Shown here: one piece after another, positions 54,106 through 63,165 of the stretch | Layout: the number at the start of each line of letters is the position of its first letter | Position numbering within the stretch: the first letter of the stretch is position 1 | Origin: Hydrangea macrophylla | Taxonomy: Eukaryota > Streptophyta > Magnoliopsida > Cornales > Hydrangeaceae | Direction: 5' to 3' | Assembly (NCBI GenBank): GCA_033977485.1 | Contig: CM066998.1 | Span: forward strand, 27,095,501-27,159,500 | Length of the DNA stretch: 64,000 nt | The notes under the pieces: model-generated | The model's database searches: none | Told to the model about the DNA's origin: nothing | The model's input: the letters and a program-made list of their open reading frames with translations, nothing else | Made by a program: the position numbers and the translations under genes

Positions 54106-54252
54106 ATACTCGTAAGTGTTCTTAAAAGCGGTGAACAAGAGTATTGGTGCGTCCATAAACTTGTGGTTATATGAGAACAATGTATGGGTACTCACAAGAG
54201 TTCTTAAAAGCCGTGAATAGTAAGAGTTCTTAAAAGCGGTGAACAAGAGCAC
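54106..54252 (+). other. Repeated GTTC/GAAC hairpins, element C 5' LTR
   Basis: The unit GTTC, TTAAAAGCGGT (11-nt loop), GAAC occurs in three variants. The first (54106-54144) is enclosed by a second stem ATACTC/GAGTAT. The 3' LTR (62318-62492) has four units with small changes, so copy number varies between LTRs. Confidence 0.6.
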
Positions 54253-54938
54253 TGGTATGTTGTGATGATATAATCAGTTCAATATAGTCATTCGATTTTT
54301 GGTACGGTCAGCCTTAGAGTTGGTGAATAACGAGAATTGGTTAACAATGTGTCTGAATAAAAGAGGAAAGATACTATTTATTTCACTGCTATATACCGTG
54401 CATGAATTATGAGTACGTTATTTCTATGAGACTGCGTTAGTTAGTTCTCACTCAGCTTTCAATAAGCTGACGGCCTTTATTTGCCTGGACATTCCCCGTC
54501 CAGACTACTCTGTACAGTTTAATACAGGTGGAAGAGCCTATGATGATGGATACTACCCTGAAGGAGGATATGCTGAGAATGATCCCACAAATGCTAGTTA
54601 TGACGGAAGAGACGATTACGCTCACAATTTTCCTTACGCCAACTGAAGACTGAAGACAGTTATAGTCTAATTATGTTTCTGTTATTACTGTAGACTTTTG
54701 TAACGGGTACTTGGGAATATGTTGTCTCCAGACCTGTTGTGATCCTGTGGACCCCACTCTGATATTTTATAATGGATAGTGTTGATTATTACATTTCAGT
54801 TGTTTAATATTTTTGTTGTTGTTGGACTAGAACTGCGTGGTGTGGATAATTAGTGACTTTCACCTGTCATTCCCTATGGGCCCATAAAGGAAATTTATTT
54901 TTCTCTATTTATGTTGTTCTGGGGCGTGACAGGATTTT

Positions 54939-54950
54939 TGGTATCAGAGC
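54939..54950 (+). other. Element C primer-binding site (tRNA-iMet)
   Basis: TGGTATCAGAGC lies 7 nt after the LTR end. It continues GCTAGG rather than the CTTAGG seen in many elements. Confidence 0.9.
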
Positions 54951-55098
54951 GCTAGGTTTGTGCTCTAGTTGGTGATACTTTCGTTCACTGATGGATTCCA
55001 CACCATCTGGTCCTAGTATGTTAAGATTCCCTTGAGATGAGATATGAGTTTAAGATAAGTTCATCTTTTTGACGATAGATAGTTTCCTTGCAGGTAGC

Positions 55099-56121
55099 AT
55101 GGATCTAAAGTTCCATCAGTTTGTGGTCGATGCTTATGGAGGGCACGTGATTCATGGAGATACCGTAGAGCCAGCTGGCCCAGAGTTTTATTATGAGCGT
55201 GTGTGCCAAATAGCTAGTCGACAATTGGAGGAGGATATGTGGAGAGCACTCTATGTGACCGAGAGGACTCACCCGACACAGATGCGTATGGATGCTTACC
55301 ATTCTGCGAGGGTTGGCAGGGATATTTGCCAGGAGATGTTACGGTTGGTTCTGAGTAAGCCAAAGATGGATGAGATTGAGTTGAGAGTCATTGTAGCTGG
55401 TCCACCAGAGCCTATAGTTGCTCCAGCACCAGAGGCACCACCATCACCAGTACCCAACGTACCAGTGCCAGCTCCAGAGCCTGAGCCGATTCAGGATGAG
55501 GAGGATCCAGAGCTAGAGGATGAGCATCCCGACGAGGATATTGACGGGGATGGAGAGGAGGAGCAGATGGATGATGAGGACCCAGTAGAGGATGAGCATG
55601 CGGGAGACGATGATGACGACGAGCCGGAGGATGACCCAGAGGAGCCGGAGTATGTTCCTAATGAGGAGCTAGAGCCAGAGGTTGAGCCAGAGGACCCAGA
55701 GGCCGCTGAGGCAGATATAGTGATAGAGGAGGAGGTTGTGATTGAGCCAGAGGAGTTTGTGGTACCTGAGATACCAGTCGTGCCTATATTACCAGAACCT
55801 ATTTTACACATGGAAGCTATGGCCGATATGGCAGTAGGATGGATAGGGAAGATGGTCGCTCAGCCAGCGGGTTTTGTTATGGGAGAGGCAGCCATAGCAG
55901 GAGCTCTTGATATAGCTGACGTAGTAGCCGTTGATGTCGCCAATCAGGCGATAGCAGACGTGATGGACACTGATGCAGAGATAGTAGAGGATTGGGATAT
56001 AAGGGTAGTGGTCGGAGACATTGTTGCACCAGTTGAGGATGCTCCACTCGAGGAGATGGAGATGGAGATTGATTTAGAGGATGAGGCGCCACCGGTAGGA
56101 TCAGATGCTGACGACTTTTGA
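55099..56121 (+). CDS. Element C pre-gag ORF, 340 aa, strongly acidic
   Basis: It is intact although the neighbouring gag and pol are full of stops. The ATG at 55099 follows an acceptor-like TTCCTTGCAG by 5 nt; a Met 30 nt farther upstream is less likely. Residues about 1-100 carry VVDAYGGHVIHGDTVEPAGPEFYYERV...ASRQLEEDMW, similar to element A ORF a. Residues about 105-225 are Pro-rich, then almost continuous Glu/Asp. The last ~100 residues are Ala/Val/Asp-rich with no clear membrane segment. No known family is recognised. The acidic tail could contact basic Gag or nucleosomes (inference). An antisense Ser-rich ORF over the acidic tract is a shadow. Confidence 0.72.
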   Translation: MDLKFHQFVVDAYGGHVIHGDTVEPAGPEFYYERVCQIASRQLEEDMWRALYVTERTHPTQMRMDAYHSARVGRDICQEMLRLVLSKPKMDEIELRVIVAGPPEPIVAPAPEAPPSPVPNVPVPAPEPEPIQDEEDPELEDEHPDEDIDGDGEEEQMDDEDPVEDEHAGDDDDDEPEDDPEEPEYVPNEELEPEVEPEDPEAAEADIVIEEEVVIEPEEFVVPEIPVVPILPEPILHMEAMADMAVGWIGKMVAQPAGFVMGEAAIAGALDIADVVAVDVANQAIADVMDTDAEIVEDWDIRVVVGDIVAPVEDAPLEEMEMEIDLEDEAPPVGSDADDF

Positions 56122-56486
56122 GTCAGGATCCACATGGTTTTAGATTTTGTTAGTTTTATATCAGGACATGTTGTCTACTAGATTTTTGGGAGCTTGAAAG
56201 ATAGCTACTGACCATAGCTTTGTATAATATTAGCTGACTTTAGTACTGTAGCAACTTTTGTCCCACGTAGTACACAGTTTGACTAGTGTGTACTATGCGG
56301 TACATATTTTGATATATATATATATGAGCAGTACTTTGTAATATTGATCGTATGTTTGAGTACTGTGTGTTGTTTAGCAGAACTGCTAGTTCTTGTTGTT
56401 TGTTGTTCTACCTTGATTTCGTTTCTACGAGAAGACTTTCAGCTAATCAATAGGTCTCTTGTAGGTGTTCAACTCACTTCATCGTT
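56122..56486 (+). other. Spacer between pre-gag ORF and gag, element C
   Basis: No ORF. It ends with 'ggtctcttgtag' about 24 nt before the gag ATG, a possible splice acceptor, and has a TATATATA stretch near 56314. Confidence 0.5.
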
Positions 56487-57545
56487 ATGGTAGGACCTTT
56501 GAGAAATCGTCAAGCGCGTAATGGAGCACCTATTCTAGAGGGAATGGTCCCAACCGGAGTTTTTGAAGCATTCATGCAGAGAATGGAGCATGTAGGGGAT
56601 ACCTACAATCATGCCACTAATCAACGACCGGTTCAACCCCCAGCTGCACCGTTCCAGCAGAGACAGACAGGAGATAAATTGTTCGTAAATTTTCGTGGGT
56701 TACGTCCTGAGAAAATCGATGGACTAACAAAGCCCTAGAAGGCTGAACAATGAATAAAGGAGATGGAGCTGATTTTTGAAGCATTGGAATGCAGCGAACA
56801 AGAGAAGCGTCGCCTTGCTACATTCCAGCTCACCTATGCCGCCGCAGATTGGTGGGAAGCTAAGTGAGTTACTATAGGGATGAATGCTGCAAGAGCAATA
56901 TCTTGGGAAACGTTTAAAGGAAGATTTTTGGAGAAATATTTCCCATAAGATGAGAGGGATCAGCGGGAAAGAAATTTTCTACACAGTTTGAGCGTCTATC
57001 CCGATTTGCCTAGCATATGATAGACACTCCCCAGAAGAAGGTGAAGAGATTTCACCAAGGATTGAATCCTCACCTCCGAAATATGATGGTTGGACATCTG
57101 AACCAATCATTCGAGGAGATTGTCAGATTTGCTACAGGGTTGGAAAAAGATTCTAATCCAGCACAGCAACCACAGATGAGTCGACCTCAGTCGTCAAGAA
57201 GTTTTCAACAGCGGAATTTCCAGAACCAGCCACCGAGGAATACCCAGGGTTGGAGACCACAAGGGAATTTCCAGGGCAACAAGAGAACCTGGGAAGGAAT
57301 CAGGAGACCTCATCAAGGTTATAATCAACCATAACTGTATCGGCAGCAGGGACCACAGCCTCAAGCATTGCTGATAGCCCCGCCAAGCAATAGCAGAGGA
57401 TGTTTTAATTACGGAAATCCAAGGCACATTGCTAAGTTCTGCACAGCCCTCAGAGTTAGCTGCCAATTGGATACCGTCTGTCAGAATTGTAATAAACCAA
57501 GACATTTGAGTAAGGATTGTCGTGCACCTCGCGGAGGGTATTATG
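56487..57545 (+). pseudogene. gag: Element C gag (broken)
   Basis: It starts MVGPLRNRQARNG. Recognisable blocks are RQTGDKL, FRGLRPEKIDG, MELIFEALECSEQEKRRLATFQLTYAAADWWEAK, FLEKYFP, and RFHQGLNPHLRNMMVGHLNQSFEEIV (57047 onward), then a Gln/Arg-rich linker. There are stops at 56736-56738, 56748-56750, near 56863 and 56949, 57332-57334 and others, and a deletion near 56985. The first zinc knuckle reads CFNYGNPRHIAKFC, so its second Cys is Tyr. A second, CQNCNKPRHLSKDC, keeps its metal ligands. Related to element A gag. Confidence 0.85.
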
Positions 57546-60500
57546 GAGCGCCAGTTCAAGGGATACAAGGACCCCCGGATCAGACAAGGATGAATGTGAT
57601 TATTCCAACAGAAGCAGGCTTTAATGCTGATGAGCAACAACATTTGGAAGGTACGCTTGTACTCTTTCACAGTAAAGTTAAAGCTTTATTTGATATTAGA
57701 GCTGCACGTTCTTTTATTGCTGTTAAGATTGTGCGTCAGTTGGGTTTAGAACCCCAGACACTTGAGCCAGCACTGAATGCTGTGTCACCATTAGGAGTGA
57801 CTGTTAAGTTGGGTAAAGTATGTAAAGACTGCCCGTTGACTCTAGAAGATCGGAATCTTCTAGTAGACTTGGTAATTCTATCGATGTCTGAGTTCGACAT
57901 TATCCTAGGGATGGATTGGTTAACTACGTATGGTGCCAATTTGGACTGCCCTACTAGGACGATTGTGTTTCCAATACCGGGATGTCCGATGATTAGATTC
58001 CATTGTCAACCGACGAGCGACATGTTTCTCACTAGTGGTATAGCTGCTTTCGGGAGTGCGAGTACAGAACTTACGATGGATCAGATTCCTATTATATAAG
58101 ATTTTTAGGATGTATTCCAGGATATTAAAGGACTTCCACCAAAAAGAGAAATAGACTTTTGTGTGGAATTAGTACCTGGGACGTTGTCGATATCCAAGAC
58201 TCCGTATAGAATGGCGCCAACTGAGATGTTGGAACTGAAGAAACAAGTCCAGGAACTTAAAGATTTTGGATTTGTTCGCCTGAGTATGTCACTTTGGGGA
58301 GCACCCGTTCTATTCCTGAAGAAGAAGGAGGGGACACTTCGACTCTGTATGGACTATAGGGAGTTGAATAAAGTAACAATCAAGAATCGATATCCACTAC
58401 CTAGATGACCTATTCGATCAGTTACAAGGATCCAGGATCTTTTCGAAGATTGATCTGCATTCAGGATATCATCAGTTGTTAGTTTGACCAGAAGATGTAT
58501 CAAAGACTGCATTCAGGACGAGATACGGGCATTGCGAATTTTTAGTTATGCCTTTTGGTTTGACGAATGCGTTAGCAGTATTCATGGACTTACTGAATAG
58601 AGTATTCAGACCATATCTGGATAAATTCATTATAGTGTTCATCGACGACATCTTGATCTACCCAAAGACGGAAGAGGATCACCAGGAGCACTTACAGATT
58701 GCTTTGCAGACACTTAGAGATAACAAGTTGTATGCAAAGTTCAGCAAGTGTGAATTTTGGTTACAGGAGGTCAAATTCTTGGGACATGTTATATCTCAAG
58801 ATGGTGTTTCTGTGGACTCATATAAGATTGATGTTGTCTTAAGCTGGAACAGACCGACCAATGCGAAGATTGATGCGACCGAAGTTAGAAGTTTTCTTGG
58901 TTTAGCAGGATACTACAGAAGATTCGTAGAAGGATTCTCCAAGCTAGCAGGACCTTTGACGAATTTGACAAGGAAGGAGACAAAAGTATGAATGGACGGA
59001 CAAGCATGAGGGTGCATTTCAGGAGTTAAAGGAAAGATTGACTTCTGCGCCAGTACTCGTAATACCTAAGAGTGGAGAAAGGTATGTAATAGTGATGCAT
59101 TGCACCAAGGACTTGGTTGTGTGCTTATGCAAGACGGGAATGTGATTGCGTATGGATCAAGACAGTAGAAGGTACACGAGAAGAACTATCATACTTATGA
59201 CCTGGAATTAGCAGCAATAGTGTTTGCATTGAAGATTTGGGGACACTATCTCTACGGGGAGAAATTTGAACTATTTTCCGATCATAAGAGCTTGAAGTAT
59301 TTGTTCTCTCAAAAAGAGTTGAACATGCGACAACGAAGATGGATGGAGTTACTCAAGGACTATGACTTTTCATTGCAATACCATCCAGGTAAAGCAAATG
59401 TCGTAGCAGATGCTTTGAGTCGTGAACCTCGATTGGTAATCGTTGCATTACTAATTCAAGAATGGCAAGCATTGGAAGTTTTGGTCGAATTCAATATTCA
59501 GCCAGTGGAACCAATGGAAGGACAACACTTTGGATGCCTTATAGTACATCCAACATTGATTAGCCGTATAATAGAAGCACAGCAGACAACATGAGATTTG
59601 AAGTTATGGTTCGCTAAGATGTCAGCGAAAGAACCGGAAGTCTGGAGTGTTGGTACAGACGGAGCTTTACAATGTAAAGGTAGACTCTGCGTGCCTAGCG
59701 AAGGGGATCTTCGGAAAGAAATCCTGGAGGAAGCAAATAAGTCACAAATGACTATTCACCTGGGAGGTACGAAGATGTACAAAGATTTGAAGAGAAATTT
59801 TTGGTGGGAAGGAATGAAGAGAGATGTAGTTGAGTGTGTAGCTCAATGTCTTACTTGTAAACAAGTAAAGGCAGAACATCAGAAACCACCAGGACTTCTA
59901 CAACCGCTACCGATTCCTCAATGTAAATGGGAACATATTACCATGTATTTTGTGGTAGGATTACCGAAGTCACAGCAGAATCACGATGCTATTTGGGTAA
60001 TCGTGGATCGACTCACAAAGACGACACACTTTATCGTCTACAGTATGACGTATCTAGTAGAACGTTTAAGCCGGATGTATCTGCAACACGTTTTACGGTT
60101 ACACGGAGTACCTGTGTCTATCGTGTCAAATAGATATTCACGTTTTACAACCGAGTTCTGGAAGAGTCTCCAGATAGCAATGGGAACAACGTTGAACTTG
60201 AGTTCAGCATTTCATCCGCAGACCGATGGTCAGACCGAATGAGTTAATCAAGTGATGGAAGATATGTTACGCGCTTGCGTTATTGATTTCGAAAGCTCTT
60301 GGGAGACACACCTGTCGTTGATCTAGTTCGCCTATAACAATAGTTATCATTCGAGTATCGAGATGGTGCCGTTTGAAGCCTTGTATAGAAGACCTTGCCG
60401 ATCACCGCTATGTTGGACAGAGGTCGGAGACACTCAACTTCTTGGCCCGGAGATGGTATGAGAAACCAGCGAGAAGATTCAAACTGTACGTGAAAAGATG

Positions 60501-60975
60501 AAGACAGCTCAGACCCGACACAAGAGTTATGCTGACAAGCGACGCAAAGACTTAGAGTTTGCAGTTGGAGATCACGTGCTGCTCAAAGTTTCACCTGTTC
60601 GAGGGATCGTTTGATTTGGTCAGAAGAGAGGCAAGTTATCGCCGTGTTTCATTGGACCGTTCGAGATCCTAGAGCATGTTGGGAAGGTTGCTTATCGACT
60701 CGCATTGCCGCCAAAGATGTCAGGAGTGCATAATGTTTTTCACATCAGTATGATGAGGAAGTGTGCTCACAACCCAGCGCGAGATCAACTTTGAGGACAT
60801 CGTAGTCAACGTCACGTTCAACAAAGGACAAGTTTGCATTCTAGATCGAGGGATCAAGAAGCTCAGAAATAAGGAGATTCGGTTAGTAAAGATTCAGTGG
60901 AAGCAACATGCTGAAGGAGAAGCTTCGTGGGAGTTGGAGTCAGAAATGCGTGAGAAGTTTCTGTTTTTGTTTTAA
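57546..60975 (+). pseudogene. pol: Element C pol with chromodomain (broken)
   Basis: The protease region (57650-57950) has FDIRAARSFIA where a D-[ST]-G active site is expected, so it is dead, followed by DIILGMDWL. RT spans about 58110-58990 with [29 protein letters not shown], a frame break near 58408, and an intact FIDDILIY near 58640. RNase H (59170-59440) has [12 protein letters not shown] and ends VVADALSR. Integrase (59600-60420) has the zinc region with CLTCKQVKAEHQKPPG, YFVVGLP where DFV..LP is usual (first catalytic Asp lost), and SAFHPQTDGQTE followed by TGA at 60240-60242. A C-terminal chromodomain (about 60840-60975: ILDRGIKKLRNKEIRLVKIQWKQHAEGEASWELESEM) would target chromatin. 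Multiple stops. Confidence 0.88.
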
Positions 60976-60990
60976 ACCTTGTATGTTTTT

Positions 60991-61027
60991 TATTTCGAGG
61001 ACGAAATCCTTAATGAGTGGTGGATGA
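60991..61027 (+). other. Element C interior end and polypurine tract
   Basis: TATTTCGAGGACGAAATCC is followed by TAATGAGTGGTGGATGA and then the LTR TG. The same arrangement occurs in B. The purine tract is weak compared with the usual AAGGGGGGAG form. Confidence 0.75.
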
Positions 61028-63165
61028 TGTAATACCCTATATTTTCAATAATTATTTATGCACAGAGATTCTATATACTTCCCTTGATCATTCCTAAAAA
61101 TCGACCTTTGATCGATCGAAGTCTTTTCGAGCGATCTACCAATTCCAAGTTCAAGCGATCAAACCCTGTTCAATCGATCAATCCCCTACCGACCTGAATT
61201 TAATACGTGGTCCCCACTTCAATCGATCAAACATTCTTCAATCGATCAGACCTGACCGAACTACTTTCAATTGATCGAGCTACCTTCGATCGATCGAACC
61301 TGTAATAATTTGAATTCCCAGGTTTCCCGCAGAACAGGCCACTTGCACCCCAACCCTCCCTATATATATATGTTGTACTCATGTATGTGTGAGTTCAGAA
61401 TACTAGAGAGTTTGAGAGAGAGAGAGTGTGTGTGCTTGTGGGTGATATATATTTACACACATACATCTATATATATACACACACATATATATATTCTATT
61501 AGAGAGAGAGAACCAGAGAAGAAGAGAAAGAAAAGGAGAAGCAGAGACAAAGAGAGGAGCAGAGAGAAAGGAAGCCATTGGAGAAGCTTGGAGGCTTTCA
61601 AATGAGCCAAACGCGCCCTTATCAACGCTTGGTGAGTTCCAAACTCACTCAGTAGCCTAGTGGTGATGTTTTACTTATTTTGGACGTATTAATAAGGACC
61701 CAACCACCCCCTAATAGATTCTGGACGTTCACTGCCAGAACCTGTGGAAAACGAAGTTCGACCGATCGAGCTACGTTCAATCGATCGAACATCACTAAGT
61801 CTCAATCAATCGAAATAAGTTCGATCGAAATAAGTTCGATCGATCGAGATCACCTTCACTTCGATCGATCGAGAACACTTCAATCGATCGAACATCCCAA
61901 TTCTTCAATTGATCGAAAGAACTTCAATCGATCGAACCTACCAGAACATGGATGTATTCCTTTAGTCTATGATTCACATTGCATAACTGTTTAATCGATA
62001 TACCTTGTTACTATTATGCGATATTATGGGTTACAGAGGTAATGAGATACGCTAATGAGATTGAGGTGATTGTGGTGAGTAACGTAGTCGGGTTTAGAAG
62101 GTTAGTAATATACAACGCGATAACAAGATAAGGTTTGAGTTCTGTTGGCAGGTAACAGTGATTAATCCTAGTACTTGAATCCGTAGGGTATTAGCAACCG
62201 TCAGTACAAGTGTGTAAGTATCATGAGTTGGTCATGAACGCATCTGCGTGGGATGTGAGCGTTATGTATTATACTAGCAAGAAGTACGGATACGTATTGA
62301 TTGTGAATGGACGATACTCGCAAATGTTCTTAAAAGCAGTGAACAGTAAGAGTTCTTGAAAGCGGTGAACAAGAGTATTGGTGAGTCCATAAACTTGTGG
62401 TTATATGAGAACGATGTATGGGTGCTCGCAAAAGTTCTTAAAAGCGATGAACAATAAGAGTTCTTAAAAGCGGTGAACAAGAGCACTGGTATGTTGTGAT
62501 GATATAATCAGTTCAGTATAGTCAGTCGGGTTTTGGTACGGTCAGCCTTAGAGTTGGTGAATAACGAGAATTGGTTAACAATGTGTCTGAATAAAAGAGA
62601 AAAGATGCTATTTATATCACTGCTATATACCGTGCATGAATTATGATTACGTTATTTCTATGAGACTGTGTTAGTTAGTTCTTACTCATCTTTCAGTAAG
62701 CTAACGGCCTTTATTTGCCTGGACATTCCCTGTCCAGACTACCCTGTTCAGTTTAATACAGGTGGCAGAGCCTATGACGATGGATACTACCCTGAAGGAG
62801 GATATGCTGAGAATGATCCCACAAATGCTAGTTTTGACGGAAGAGACGATTACGCTGACAATTTCCCTTACGCCAGCTGAAGACTGAAGACAGTTATAGT
62901 CTAATTATGTTTCTGTTATTACTGTAGACTTTTATAACGGGTACTTGGGCATATGTTGTCTCCAGACCTGTTGTGATCCTGTGGACCCCACTCTGATCTT
63001 TTGTAACGGATAGTGTTGATTATTACATTTTAGTTGTTTAATATTTTTGTTGTTGTTGGACTAGAACTGCGTGGTGTGGATAATTAGTGACTTTTCACTT
63101 GTCATTCCCTATGGGCCCATAAAGAAATTTTTTTTTCTCTATTTATGCTGTTCTGGGGCGTGACA
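61028..63165 (+). repeat. Element C 3' LTR (2138 bp)
   Basis: TGTAATACCC...GGGGCGTGACA, a full-length match of the 5' LTR with scattered substitutions. TCGA arrays at 61102-61300 and 61757-61940, hairpin repeats at 62318-62492, conserved hairpin at 62719-62737. Confidence 0.93.

Larger units (their letters stand above)
52801..54931 (+). repeat. Element C 5' LTR (2131 bp)
   Basis: TGTAATATCC...GGGGCGTGACA. Contains TCGATCGA array 1 (52878-53072), a TATATAT box (53134-53152), microsatellite-rich leader (53160-53370), TCGATCGA array 2 (53566-53730), GTTC/GAAC hairpins (54106-54252) and the conserved hairpin (54485-54503). Confidence 0.93.
52801..63165 (+). mobile_element. Element C: complete Tekay chromovirus (Ty3/gypsy), mutated
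   Basis: 10365 bp with TG...CA ends, CAACA duplication, LTRs of 2131 and 2138 bp, iMet-type PBS, pre-gag ORF, gag, PR, RT, RH, IN, C-terminal chromodomain and PPT. The chromodomain and the TTTCGAGGACGAAATCC end identify a Tekay-type chromovirus. Gag and pol contain many stops and two lost functional motifs, so it is not autonomous. LTRs differ by a few percent by eye, with many changes at CG dinucleotides. Confidence 0.92.

Noticed and set aside
55491..55811. Serine-rich antisense ORF
   Set aside because: Shadow of the Glu/Asp-rich GAG/GAT codons of the pre-gag ORF on the other strand.
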